Source: Chitinophaga sp. S165
Lineage (GTDB): Bacteria > Bacteroidota > Bacteroidia > Chitinophagales > Chitinophagaceae
Direction: 5' to 3'
Assembly (NCBI RefSeq): GCF_003182155.1
Contig: NZ_QGTG01000002.1
Location: 124,001 to 188,000 of the forward strand
Length of the DNA: 64,000 nucleotides
Numbering within the stretch: the first letter of the stretch is position 1; each line of letters opens with the position of its first letter. Of this stretch, positions 34,213 through 43,468 are shown one piece after another. The notes below the pieces were generated by a model that saw nothing but the letters and a program-made list of their open reading frames with translations, was not told the DNA's origin and searched no databases. The position numbers and the translations under genes were made by a program.

Positions 34213-36408
34213 TTACTTATCCTCTTTCATGATCTGTTTATAGGCCTTGATAAAGATCGCTCCCAGGTTTTTGTGTGGCGGTACATAGTCGCTGAACAGC
34301 TCTTTATTGCGGGCGTCTCCTGCAAACCGTTTGCCGAGGCTAGCCCACATCTGTACCCAGTCTACATTCTTACCACTGCGAATGGTTTCGTCCAGCGTGC
34401 GGATGATCGGTTCATTCACGAATCGGGTACCTACCTGTTTAGAAGAGATAATATGTGCTTCCGGCGATTTCTGCAATACAATGGCCAGATTGTGATAGCC
34501 ACCACAGGAACCCAGTACTACAATCTTGGCAGAACTTTGCAGATTGTCGAGGGTCGTATTCACATGATAACTATGACCACGATGGATGAACACTGTCGGA
34601 TGAATATCGTTCTCATCGAGATATTCACTCAGCTTTTGAATCGCAGTTTTATCTTCCGGCTCCTCCAATGGAAGATTGGCAAAAATAGTGATCGGCTTAC
34701 CCTTGATAGACTGAATGGTAGTCCAGAATTTATTCCTGCTTATTTTCCATTCACTTGCCGGGAAGTTACCCATAAAGCTTACATAAGAATCATGGCCATC
34801 TTTATCTCCGTAGAAGAACACCTGCTGATAAACCATACCGCTGTCGCTCAACAATGCATTATATGTCACGAAGTTGATAGGCGGTAACTGTAATTTTGCG
34901 GCCATCTGGCTCGCTTTAGTAGAATCACTGCCTTTATCTGTTTCCGTATCGAACAGGCTACCTAACAGTTCATAGATCACCGTACCTCTTCTTTCTTTCT
35001 TACGGGACACGAATATGTAATTCTTCTGCACTTCTTCACGCAGGAAAGCCAGCAGTTTAGGATCGCGGATACTACCGAAAGAGTTGGCTACGTCAACCGC
35101 ATCTTCCAGGTCTTCCGTCTTTTCCAGGCTGCTTACATATTTCTTCATGAGGTAGTTCGCATTTTCAGGAGCCATGGATTTCAGGAAGTTGTCCAGCGTA
35201 TTAAAGCCGGCAGCCATAGCGATGAACTTCTTGAACCTGTCAAATTCCACCAGCATCAGCAAACTATCTCCACGTGCCGGTTTCATACGTGCCATCATCT
35301 GGTCATAAAGACCGGCGTTGCTGTGATTGGTATAACTGGATGTGTATAACTCTTCCTGACCATTTACGATCAGGTAATAAAGCTCTTCAGGCGTAAAATC
35401 TTTCACTATACGGAAACGCACATTCGCCGGCTCTTCATGCAGGTCATTCATTTCGCGGATGTAGTGCAGAGAACGGGCCTGCAGGTTTTCCAGCATTGCC
35501 TTCAGACCGATGATGTTTTCACCGTTGTTCTTACGGCTTTGCAACGCGATGGCGCTCTTTACCAACTGTTTGAAGTACTGGTCTTCATTATCGACAATAG
35601 CAGACAGCTTTTCTACAGTAGTAGTACCAGCCATCAGTTCATCGATGAACGGCAGTATCAGGGTGGATTGCCCGGAGTTACCTATCTGAACGATCAATTG
35701 TACGATCGGGTCCTGGTTCTTTTTGATAGCAGTAGCTACGGGCGTATATGAAGTAGCATAGGTCAGTACCTGATTCGGATATTTCCGTGCAACCGCTGCT
35801 ATCACGGAATCTGTAGCCGGATATTCCAGGTAGTTGCCTATTACCGACATTACGGTGGCCAGGTTATTAAATGCAAATTTTGCAAACAAAACGCCACGGG
35901 CGTCCTTGTATCCCGGATTGTCGCGGAAAGGTTCGATCATCTTCTCACCGGCATCATAAGACAGGTTCTGCACGTAAGGCAGAATGCTGCCCCCCTTAAT
36001 ATCGGCCTTCATCATATCACGATAAGCCTGCACCATGGAAGGCGCTTCTTCAGGCGCTATTTTGCGATAAGTACGCTTGTTGTTATAGTCATGGATCATT
36101 ACATACAGACCCGAAAGATATTTTATCTTTAGACGATGGTCCAGCGTAGAATCCAACTCAATCTGGGTCTGCATATCGTCGATCTGTTTGATCAACGCAT
36201 TTGTAACCTGCAAATTCAAGGTCTGATCGTCTGATATGCGTACCAAATCATCTGCCTTACCGTCAAATTTCAAGGCAGCAGCCTGTTCTTTATCAATGTT
36301 ATCGTGGAAACCGATTCTTCCGATAGGTATTTCAACTTTTTGCGTTTGTGCATGCAGCAGGTTATGGAAACCGGCTAGCAATAAGATAACAGTTATAATT
36401 CTTTTCAT
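34213..36408 (-). CDS. secreted helical-repeat protein with possible caspase-like (clan CD) C-terminal domain
   Basis: Not recognised as a named family. Signal peptide (MKRIITVILLLAGFHNLLHAQ). Residues ~40-480 are mainly helical, with regular repeats resembling HEAT/TPR-like arrays. From about 550 there is an alpha/beta domain: QQVFFYGDKDGHDSYVSFMG, PITIFANLP, then HPTVFIHRGHSYHV with H609 and H612, a helix, and AKIVVLGSCGGYHN with C635, followed by HIISSKQVGTRFVN. Strand-His-Gly then strand-Ser-Cys-Gly is the arrangement of gingipain, caspase and CHAT peptidases. The His-to-Cys distance (23-26) is short, so activity is a hypothesis. Single gene, with promoter at 36451-36458. Confidence 0.7.
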   Translation of the reverse strand: MKRIITVILLLAGFHNLLHAQTQKVEIPIGRIGFHDNIDKEQAAALKFDGKADDLVRISDDQTLNLQVTNALIKQIDDMQTQIELDSTLDHRLKIKYLSGLYVMIHDYNNKRTYRKIAPEEAPSMVQAYRDMMKADIKGGSILPYVQNLSYDAGEKMIEPFRDNPGYKDARGVLFAKFAFNNLATVMSVIGNYLEYPATDSVIAAVARKYPNQVLTYATSYTPVATAIKKNQDPIVQLIVQIGNSGQSTLILPFIDELMAGTTTVEKLSAIVDNEDQYFKQLVKSAIALQSRKNNGENIIGLKAMLENLQARSLHYIREMNDLHEEPANVRFRIVKDFTPEELYYLIVNGQEELYTSSYTNHSNAGLYDQMMARMKPARGDSLLMLVEFDRFKKFIAMAAGFNTLDNFLKSMAPENANYLMKKYVSSLEKTEDLEDAVDVANSFGSIRDPKLLAFLREEVQKNYIFVSRKKERRGTVIYELLGSLFDTETDKGSDSTKASQMAAKLQLPPINFVTYNALLSDSGMVYQQVFFYGDKDGHDSYVSFMGNFPASEWKISRNKFWTTIQSIKGKPITIFANLPLEEPEDKTAIQKLSEYLDENDIHPTVFIHRGHSYHVNTTLDNLQSSAKIVVLGSCGGYHNLAIVLQKSPEAHIISSKQVGTRFVNEPIIRTLDETIRSGKNVDWVQMWASLGKRFAGDARNKELFSDYVPPHKNLGAIFIKAYKQIMKEDK

Positions 36409-36450
36409 TAATATAAATATGCTTTACTCTTACTTATAAAGCTAGTATAG

Positions 36451-36458
36451 CAAATTTA
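36451..36458 (-). promoter_or_regulatory. -7 element of the caspase-like gene
   Basis: TAAATTTG on the minus strand, exact match, 43 bp upstream of the ATG. On the other strand a near match TACTTTTA (36501-36508) precedes the DUF1003 gene. Confidence 0.5.
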
Positions 36459-36532
36459 CTACCAAAATACCACAGCACCGCATTTCCGGCCTTATTAGCG
36501 TACTTTTAGGCCTCCAAAACAGTGAGTGTCAT

Positions 36533-37279
36533 ATGCAAACGTTTATTAGCGATATGTCAGGGAAATCATTCCCTACATCAGAGAAAGTACATTGCCGCAG
36601 CGTCAGCAAAAACATATTGGAAATGGTCAGGAAAGACCATCCGCATATTTCACCCAAATCCCATCTGGCCATCTCCGAACTGAACGAATACCGGCAAAAG
36701 TACCTGGAGCACCTGTTTGCCAAAGAGATAGGCGAATTAACCGAAATGGAAAAGATGGTCCTTCAAAAGCTAAAAGAACATGAAACCCTCACTGATAAAC
36801 TGGATGACGGGGATAACTCCACTAATTTCACATTCGGACAGCGGGTGGCCGACAAAATAGCCAGCTTTGGTGGCAGCTGGACCTTCATCATCATGTTCCT
36901 CACGTTTATCCTGATCTGGATGGCTCTCAACATCTACTGGCTGGCCAATAAAGGATTTGACCCCTACCCCTTTATTCTGTTGAACCTTATTTTATCCTGT
37001 CTGGCTGCATTACAAGCGCCGGTCATCATGATGAGCCAGAACAGGCAGGAAGAGAAAGACAGGCAAAGGGCTAAAAATGACTATATGATCAACCTGAAAT
37101 CGGAGCTGGAAGTGAGGATATTGCACGAGAAAATAGACCACCTCATTCTTCATCAGCAGCAGGATATGATGGAAATACAGCAAACCCAGCTGGAAATGCT
37201 TAATGAAGTTAATCAGGCATTAAAAAAGATTGCTGGAAACGATAATAATCAGAAACATACAAATAGCGGACAGGCTTAA
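36533..37279 (+). CDS. DUF1003 membrane protein
   Basis: 248 residues. Two adjacent membrane helices (FIIMFLTFILIWMALNIYWL and FILLNLILSCLAALQAPVIMM) inside the DUF1003 signature: FGQRVADKIASFGGSWTFI, then GFDPYPFILLNLILSCLAALQAPVIMMSQNRQEEKDR. A charged N-terminal region (about 1-85) precedes it and a coiled-coil tail follows (about 180-240). Function unknown. ATG 36533 is the longest start; ATG 36557 is an alternative. Confidence 0.88.
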   Translation: MQTFISDMSGKSFPTSEKVHCRSVSKNILEMVRKDHPHISPKSHLAISELNEYRQKYLEHLFAKEIGELTEMEKMVLQKLKEHETLTDKLDDGDNSTNFTFGQRVADKIASFGGSWTFIIMFLTFILIWMALNIYWLANKGFDPYPFILLNLILSCLAALQAPVIMMSQNRQEEKDRQRAKNDYMINLKSELEVRILHEKIDHLILHQQQDMMEIQQTQLEMLNEVNQALKKIAGNDNNQKHTNSGQA

Positions 37280-37319
37280 TAATACTATTTTCGCCTTGCT
37301 GCTTCCATAAAAAATAGCG

Positions 37320-37327
37320 TACTTTTG
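37320..37327 (+). promoter_or_regulatory. distal promoter of the PhoB-like gene
   Basis: TACTTTTG, exact -7 match, with TTG at 37296-37298 and 21 bp between them, which fits the Bacteroidota -33/-7 spacing. Confidence 0.6.
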
Positions 37328-37367
37328 TATAGCTGGTATCCCTCTGCTGTTGTACTTTACGATCGAA

Positions 37368-37401
37368 TTAACAATTAGATAATGTTAACTTTTCATTAAT
37401 A
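37368..37401 (+). promoter_or_regulatory. TTAACA-like direct repeats before the PhoB-like gene
   Basis: TTAACA (37368-37373), TTAACT (37385-37390) and TTAATA (37396-37401), 17 and 11 bp apart and just upstream of the proximal -7 element. Similar to PhoP-type boxes in other phyla; autoregulation is an inference. Confidence 0.3.
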
Positions 37402-37416
37402 GCGGAGGCGGCGTTA

Positions 37417-37424
37417 TAATTTTG
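37417..37424 (+). promoter_or_regulatory. proximal -7 element of the PhoB-like gene
   Basis: TAATTTTG, exact match, 24 bp upstream of the ATG at 37449. Confidence 0.55.
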
Positions 37425-37448
37425 TGCCGTCTTTAAAAGTCAATTTAT

Positions 37449-38132
37449 ATGATAGACCAAGCGGTTGCAGGTAAAATTTTGGTGGTGGACGATGAGATTG
37501 ATATTCTGGAAATAATCAGCTACAATCTGAAATCAGCCGGATACGATACAATCACGGCGAAAGATGGCAGTGAGGCTGTTCAGAAAGCAAAAGTGTTCCG
37601 CCCCGACCTTATCATGCTGGATATCATGATGCCGAATAAAAACGGTATTGATACCTGTCGCGAGATCAGAAAGATCCCTGAATTTAAAGATACCATGGTG
37701 CTGTTCCTCACTGCACTGAACGATGAAAAATCAGAAATAGATGGTTTGAACATGGGTGCCGATGACTATATCGCTAAACCTATCAAACCAAAATTGCTGG
37801 TAAGCCGTATCAACGCCCTTTTCCGCCGTTTGCACAAACCTGAAGATATGCAGGTGCAACTGGGAGATCTGATCATCGACCGCGAAAAATTCACAGTGAC
37901 ATACAAAGGTCAGGAAATCATCCTGGCAAAGAAAGAATTTGAACTGCTGCAGTTACTGGCGTCAAAACCCGGCCGTGTGTTCCTCCGTAACGAGATACTG
38001 AACCAGGTATGGGGTACAGAAGTAATAGTAGGCGACCGTACCATCGACGTGCATATCCGTAAGATACGGCAGAAGATCGGTATTGACCTCATTACAACCG
38101 TTAAGGGCGTGGGCTATAAGTTCGAAATGTAA
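37449..38132 (+). CDS. PhoB-like response regulator
   Basis: OmpR-family regulator: acidic pocket DDE (14-16), phosphoacceptor D58 (LIMLDIMMPNKNG), Lys in DDYIAKPIKP, winged helix LAKKEFELLQLLASKPGRVFLR ... RTIDVHIRKIRQKIG ... VKGVGYKFEM. Very close to PhoB in style. With the kinase gene that follows and a phosphate-selective-type porin in convergent orientation, a phosphate-response role is likely but not proven. Confidence 0.92.
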   Translation: MIDQAVAGKILVVDDEIDILEIISYNLKSAGYDTITAKDGSEAVQKAKVFRPDLIMLDIMMPNKNGIDTCREIRKIPEFKDTMVLFLTALNDEKSEIDGLNMGADDYIAKPIKPKLLVSRINALFRRLHKPEDMQVQLGDLIIDREKFTVTYKGQEIILAKKEFELLQLLASKPGRVFLRNEILNQVWGTEVIVGDRTIDVHIRKIRQKIGIDLITTVKGVGYKFEM

Positions 38133-38221
38133 CAGGCGCCCGCTCAGATACTTACAATTTAACCGTTATTCTTCTACTCAGAGATGCGCAACAGGGCATT
38201 GCGTGTCCAGCCTCGTGTGTT

Positions 38222-39328
38222 ATGTCAAGTGAAAAAATTGGTTTAATTTCCCGCTATTATAAAGATTACTCATTATGGAGTATGTTTAAAGCCAAGAATC
38301 TTTCTCCACAAAAACTGGCAGGATTTACTGCCCTTATACTTTCGGTTATTATTACAATGGGCACCCTATTAATAAATGCTCACTGGAAAATAGTACTGAT
38401 CGCGTTTATACTCACCTTCCTGGTGTCTTACTACTTGTACCTGTACACGTTGCAGAACTTCATCTACAGGAAAATAAAACTCATTTACAAATTCATTTAT
38501 CAGACCAAAGCTTCCAAAAGGGAAGAGTTCTTCAACAAGAACATCCTGCCCCTGAAAACGATCGAAGAAGTAAGTGAAGATGTTGAAAAATGGGCCAGCC
38601 AGAAGAAGGAAGAGCTGGATATGCTGCGCCGAAATGAAGAATTCCGTAAAGAGTTCCTGCTGAACCTCAGTCACGAACTGAAAACGCCCATATTCGCCGT
38701 ACAGGGTTATATCCATACGCTCCTTGACGGGGCATTGGAAGACCCGAACGTTAACAAACTTTTCCTGAAAAATGCTACCAAGAACATTGACAGACTTTGC
38801 CGCCTGATTGATGACCTGGATGAGATCTCCAAGCTGGAAAGTGGGGAAATGACCATCAACGGTGAGAATTTTGTGATCCAGGAGCTTATCAAGGATGTTT
38901 TTGACACACTGTCCCTTAAAGCTAACACTAAGGGTATAAAGTTCAATGTGAAGAAGGGTTGTGAGGCGCCTATCCATGTACTGGCAGACAAAGAGAAGGT
39001 AAGGCAGGTACTGATCAATCTGGTGGATAATTCCATCAAATACGGCCGTACCGACGGTCATACTGTAGCCAGCATCTATGTAATGGACGATAAACGTGTG
39101 TTGATCGAAATATCAGACGATGGTATCGGGATAGCGGAGGAACACCTCCCCCGCGTATTTGAACGTTTCTATCGGACAGATAGGGCTCGCAGCCGTGATA
39201 TAGGTGGTACCGGCCTGGGGCTGGCTATCGTAAAACATATTATTGAAGCCCATGGTCAGACTATTAACATCCGGAGTAAACCTGAAATAGGCTCCACCTT
39301 CGGCTTCACCCTGGAATCGGGCGAATAA
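38222..39328 (+). CDS. PhoR-like sensor histidine kinase
   Basis: Membrane kinase, 368 residues: two close hydrophobic helices (about 33-53 and 56-78) with almost no periplasmic loop, a linker, phosphoacceptor H151 in NLSHELKTPIFAVQGYIHTLLDG, N box NLVDNSIKYG, DDGIGIAEEHLPRVFERFYR and GGTGLGLAIVKHI. The lack of an external sensor domain is like PhoR, where the signal comes through the transport complex. It lies 89 bp after the regulator gene. Confidence 0.9.
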   Translation: MSSEKIGLISRYYKDYSLWSMFKAKNLSPQKLAGFTALILSVIITMGTLLINAHWKIVLIAFILTFLVSYYLYLYTLQNFIYRKIKLIYKFIYQTKASKREEFFNKNILPLKTIEEVSEDVEKWASQKKEELDMLRRNEEFRKEFLLNLSHELKTPIFAVQGYIHTLLDGALEDPNVNKLFLKNATKNIDRLCRLIDDLDEISKLESGEMTINGENFVIQELIKDVFDTLSLKANTKGIKFNVKKGCEAPIHVLADKEKVRQVLINLVDNSIKYGRTDGHTVASIYVMDDKRVLIEISDDGIGIAEEHLPRVFERFYRTDRARSRDIGGTGLGLAIVKHIIEAHGQTINIRSKPEIGSTFGFTLESGE

Positions 39329-39331
39329 ATA

Positions 39332-40654
39332 TCAGAAACGATATTGCAACCTGCAGGTAAACACATTGTCAGGTACGTCGTCAGTATATCCCTCCAGGGA
39401 GGTTGACTCATTCTTCACGTAATCGTAGTACAGCATAACCTTCATATTGGCATTGAAATAATGCACAAAGCCGAGTCCCAGTGTATTATAACGAATATCT
39501 GCCGGGGTCATTCCACTATTTGCAGCGCCGACTTCCATCCCTTTTACTTTTTTGTTGGGATCGTACCAGTCGTACTTCATTACTATCAGGTTCATCGGAC
39601 TACCCAGGTTCTGTAACAGGTAGAGGTAAGCTCCATCAAAATTCCGGATATAGAGAGGCGCATTCACACCTCCGCTAACAGGTATCGTACCAGGTGTTTC
39701 TGTGGTACTGGCCGTTGCTGTTTGGGAACCACGCATGTATTCTAACCTGATCTCCGTAGCACCCTTATTTTTCCCGTTAGGCACCTTGAATTGGACATCT
39801 GTGCCGTAATAATGCCGGGGAGCGATCCTTCCTTTATTTGTAACTGAGGAGTCAACATAAAAAGCCGGTTTATCAGCGTCATGCCCCATTTTATAAATAT
39901 ATTGGGTAAACTGTTCCATTCCCCCGTACAGCATGGAAACTGCTCCCGACAATCGCCAGTTCCTGCTGTTGAGTTTAATCGGTTTTACCGCCACACGGGT
40001 AATAAAGTCTTTATGGCTGTCGAAATCGCTGGTTGCAGTCAGTCCCTGCCCATTGAATAAGCCGGCGTCTATCTTCAGAAATTTTAAAGGGTGGTTGGGA
40101 CGGCGGGGCTCAAAAGTAACCATAGCGCCGATATCGCGTTCAGTTCTCATCAGGATCTGCGACATACGTCCACGTTCCGGCGTTTCACGGTCACCGGAAG
40201 ACAGATTCACTTCATAGCTGAACGGACGGGCAAACATACCTGCTGTCAGGGAAAAGACGTCCCACTTGTTTTCGAAAATGCGTCCAAAGAAATCACGGAT
40301 AAACACGCCCCTTTCCGTACCATCAAACTGAAAAGCAAACTGTACTACGGGCATACGCGCCTCATCATACCGTGTGTAATCCAGGCGGAAACGGCCACGG
40401 CGCAGCGAGAACCTGTTATCTACTTCATTAGGAAAATTACCGGCGGCATAGCTATTTATACCCTTTGAGGAGGCATACTGGAATTGGGGTTGAATATACC
40501 CGCTAAAACGCACGGCGTCATACTTCTGATATAATGAGAACATACCTTTTCCTACGCTGGTAGTGGTATCTATCATATCCATCAGAAACTGTGCTTTGGC
40601 AATACCGGAAAAGAACAAAGGCAAGCAAATGATTGCCATATGTTTTAGTCGCAT
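39332..40654 (-). CDS. phosphate-selective porin (OprO/OprP-type) family protein
   Basis: Outer-membrane porin of 440 residues. Signal peptide (MRLKHMAIICLPLFFSGIAKAQ). Porin O/P features: YDAVRFSGYIQPQFQYASSKG, FSLRRGRFRLDYTRYDEAR, VQFAFQFDGTERGVFIRDFFGRIFENKWDVFSLTAGMFARPFSYE and a terminal Phe (FTCRLQYRF). It converges with the PhoB/PhoR-like pair (3 bp from the kinase stop), which supports anion, probably phosphate, uptake. It starts 58 bp after the MBOAT stop on the same strand. Confidence 0.85.
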   Translation of the reverse strand: MRLKHMAIICLPLFFSGIAKAQFLMDMIDTTTSVGKGMFSLYQKYDAVRFSGYIQPQFQYASSKGINSYAAGNFPNEVDNRFSLRRGRFRLDYTRYDEARMPVVQFAFQFDGTERGVFIRDFFGRIFENKWDVFSLTAGMFARPFSYEVNLSSGDRETPERGRMSQILMRTERDIGAMVTFEPRRPNHPLKFLKIDAGLFNGQGLTATSDFDSHKDFITRVAVKPIKLNSRNWRLSGAVSMLYGGMEQFTQYIYKMGHDADKPAFYVDSSVTNKGRIAPRHYYGTDVQFKVPNGKNKGATEIRLEYMRGSQTATASTTETPGTIPVSGGVNAPLYIRNFDGAYLYLLQNLGSPMNLIVMKYDWYDPNKKVKGMEVGAANSGMTPADIRYNTLGLGFVHYFNANMKVMLYYDYVKNESTSLEGYTDDVPDNVFTCRLQYRF

Positions 40655-40712
40655 TCAGGAAAATTTGCGCAAAACAACGGAAAAAGAAATTGATAACAAA
40701 AAGATAACGACT

Positions 40713-42197
40713 CTAAAACTGGAGATAGATCGGCATCATAGGTTCAGAAGACTTCACCTGTACCAGTAACCAGATGAAAACTACCATGATCACCACGCTT
40801 CCCACCACCGGAACACGTGACAGGGCCTGTTCCGTGAACAGCTCTGTGCGTTTCGGCAGGAAATGCAATATAAAACCCAGCAGCATAACCCAGAATACAG
40901 CCGTATAGCCATTGTACAGTTCCAACCATACTTCAGGCTGGAAATCGTATACTACCTGGTGCAATAAGGCCCAGGCGTCCTGGAAAGTAGCTGCCTTAAA
41001 GAATACCCAGCAGAAGCAAACAAAGTGGAATGTGAGCAGGATACCGCCTATTTTCAGCAGTGTGCCCGGCCACCCGGTAACACCTCCCCCACGCTTTTTC
41101 AGCCAGTCCAGTCTCACTTTATCTACCGCCAGTGCACTGCCGTGCATTGCACCCCAGAAGATGAAGTTCCAGCTGGCCCCATGCCAGAAACCGCCGATCA
41201 GCATAGTCAGGCCCAGGTTAATATACTGGCGGACCTTCCCTTTACGGTTCCCCCCCAGCGGGATGTACAGGTAATCCCTTAACCAGGATGAAAGCGAAAT
41301 GTGCCAGCGGCGCCAGAATTCAGTGATACTGGAACTCTGGTAAGGAGAATCGAAGTTTGGCGGGATCTTAAAACCAGTCCATCTGGCTATACCCAGTGCC
41401 ATATCAGAATAACCGGAGAAATCGCAATAAATGATCATGGCATACCCATATACACCTAACAGGCACTCCAGTCCAGTATGTTTGGAAGGATCGTCAAAAA
41501 TATACTGAACGAAATTCTGATTAATGAAGTCGGAGATCACTACCTTTTTGAATAACCCTCCTAAGATCAGGTACATCCCTTTCCCTATATCCTCTGAATC
41601 AAGTACATAAGGCTTTGAGATCTGTGGAATAAAATCTGCCGCCCTTACAATAGGTCCCATCATCAGTTTAGGGAAGAATGACAGAAAGAAGAGGTAGTCC
41701 ATGAAATTGTCTACCGGCTTTATTTCACGCCTGTACACATCAATGGTATAACTGAGGTTCTCGAAAGTATAAAAAGAAATACCGATAGGCAACAGCAACT
41801 TCAGTGGCTCTATCTTACCCAGGTGCAGATCATTGGTGATACCGATAAAGAAATCGGTGTATTTGAAAAAGAACAATAGCCCGAGGTTAAGAAAGATACT
41901 CAGGATCAGTAATGCTTTCTGTTCCCGCTTGCTCTCCGAATCATATATGTATCTGGACAGGTTAAAATCAACAATGGCAGAGAGAACCACCAATCCGACA
42001 TACATGCCGCAGGCTTTATAGAAAAAGTAAAGGGAAAAGATAGTAAACACCCATACCCGTCCTTCCTTACTACGGCCTACCGCCAGGTAGCAAAGCAGGA
42101 AGAAGGCAAAGAAATAAAAGAAAAAAGCGCTGTTGAACAGTATAGGATCGTCTTTCTGGTATTGTAGAATCTCCAGCAGCTTATTCAAATCAATCAT
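40713..42197 (-). CDS. MBOAT family O-acyltransferase (AlgI/PatA-like)
   Basis: Polytopic membrane acyltransferase that moves acyl groups across the membrane for O-acetylation of surface polymers. AlgI-type signatures: LLPIGISFYTFENLSYTIDVYR, FFPKLMMGPIVRA, YCDFSGYSDMALGIARWTGF, FWRRWHISLSSWLRDYLYIPLGG, and catalytic H339 in LIGGFWHGASWNF. 494 residues. Its start overlaps the preceding SGNH hydrolase stop by 4 nt, and two SGNH genes precede it, the standard set for polymer O-acetylation. Confidence 0.92.
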   Translation of the reverse strand: MIDLNKLLEILQYQKDDPILFNSAFFFYFFAFFLLCYLAVGRSKEGRVWVFTIFSLYFFYKACGMYVGLVVLSAIVDFNLSRYIYDSESKREQKALLILSIFLNLGLLFFFKYTDFFIGITNDLHLGKIEPLKLLLPIGISFYTFENLSYTIDVYRREIKPVDNFMDYLFFLSFFPKLMMGPIVRAADFIPQISKPYVLDSEDIGKGMYLILGGLFKKVVISDFINQNFVQYIFDDPSKHTGLECLLGVYGYAMIIYCDFSGYSDMALGIARWTGFKIPPNFDSPYQSSSITEFWRRWHISLSSWLRDYLYIPLGGNRKGKVRQYINLGLTMLIGGFWHGASWNFIFWGAMHGSALAVDKVRLDWLKKRGGGVTGWPGTLLKIGGILLTFHFVCFCWVFFKAATFQDAWALLHQVVYDFQPEVWLELYNGYTAVFWVMLLGFILHFLPKRTELFTEQALSRVPVVGSVVIMVVFIWLLVQVKSSEPMMPIYLQF

Positions 42198-43468
42198 TCA
42201 GCTAAAATTTTATGGGTCTTTTCTACTTTTAAAAATTTATCATAGCTATTACGTAATGCCTCATATAAGAGTTTGCCCTGCAACTGGTAACCTCTTGCAT
42301 TGAAATGGATATGATCGCCAGACCATCCACCTGCAAAGCTTTTCATCATCGCCTTGTTCACACTATTGAAATTCCAGCAAGCCAGCCCATTCTCCCGGCA
42401 GTAACTCATGATCTGTTGAGTTACTATTGCTATATAAGGATTAGGATAATATGCCACGCGGTAATACGTCTTATATTTCTTCCCCACTTTTCTCCTGTAC
42501 GCCTTTTTGCTCACCCGTTTACACTCCGGTGGCGTTGTCAACACGATACATGCATTCGGCTGATATCTTTTTACCATCTTCACAGCATCATCTATCTGTG
42601 CACGGAATGCCGCAGCATTCAGGCTGCCATAAGCCTCATTAGTTCCCAGGGAAATGATCACCAGCTGTGGCTGCATCACTTCCATTTCCGCTATCAGCGT
42701 ATTATTGTTTTCATTGTAATGCTGGAACATGGCACCATTGATCCCTACCGCGCTATATAACACTCCATTGTGACCATTTTGCAGCAGTGCTCCGTAGAAC
42801 CTGAAAGGCTGTGCATTCTGCCTGTCCCACCTTACCTGAAAGGACTGAACGGGCGCAGGGAATGTCAATGACGCCTTTCTTAATGTAGGCCGTCCTCCTT
42901 CGAATGGAGCAGGGGAAATATCCACACCGGCTCCTGGTACACTGATGGTAGAATCGTCTGTGCCCGGATCAAAGAATAACTCAGCCTGACGAATATTATT
43001 GTCCATCCTGTCGTCATCCTGCCTGCCATTGAATGCCAGCGTAGGCGCATCATTTCTGGACGTAAGGACTATTGCACCCGGTCCCAGTATATCAGTGGAT
43101 TTATTCCTGTCAATGATCTTATCCGCTTCCCACCTGCCTGTACTATTCCAACGATAGTCGGAGGGCCCGTTAGTGTTAGCCAGATTATATGGGAAAACCC
43201 ATCCTCTGCCTGCGCTCCCAAAATCCTGTTGCAGGAAGAAGGCTGTAGTGAACGGAAAAAAGCCCGCCTGTATATGAGAGTCCCCTAAGTGTAAAACAGA
43301 TATAACGTTGCTATCAGCGTTACGTAAGGCACCAAAGAAACGGTACAGGGCTGTATCCTGTGATATGCCATTGCTTTGGCCTACAGCAATACTGCTGATG
43401 CCAGTTAATACTCCCGTTAATAAACAAATGATCCATTTTTTACTCGTGTTCCAACTGCTTATATTCAT
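42194..43468 (-). CDS. SGNH/GDSL hydrolase, second of the cassette
   Basis: Secreted SGNH-fold enzyme. Signal peptide (about 12-31). Block I LHLGDSHIQAG with nucleophile S64; block III LVIISLGTNEAYG; block V SGDHIHFNARG with D385 and H388. 424 residues. Could transfer acetyl groups delivered by the MBOAT protein (PatB-like) or remove them (Ape-like); the motifs alone do not decide. Its start lies 29 nt inside the preceding gene, showing tight translational coupling. Confidence 0.88.
   Translation of the reverse strand: MNISSWNTSKKWIICLLTGVLTGISSIAVGQSNGISQDTALYRFFGALRNADSNVISVLHLGDSHIQAGFFPFTTAFFLQQDFGSAGRGWVFPYNLANTNGPSDYRWNSTGRWEADKIIDRNKSTDILGPGAIVLTSRNDAPTLAFNGRQDDDRMDNNIRQAELFFDPGTDDSTISVPGAGVDISPAPFEGGRPTLRKASLTFPAPVQSFQVRWDRQNAQPFRFYGALLQNGHNGVLYSAVGINGAMFQHYNENNNTLIAEMEVMQPQLVIISLGTNEAYGSLNAAAFRAQIDDAVKMVKRYQPNACIVLTTPPECKRVSKKAYRRKVGKKYKTYYRVAYYPNPYIAIVTQQIMSYCRENGLACWNFNSVNKAMMKSFAGGWSGDHIHFNARGYQLQGKLLYEALRNSYDKFLKVEKTHKILAE

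Noticed and set aside
38369..39061. 230-codon minus-strand frame inside the PhoR-like kinase gene
   Set aside because: Antisense to conserved kinase motifs; no signal, domain or promoter of its own.
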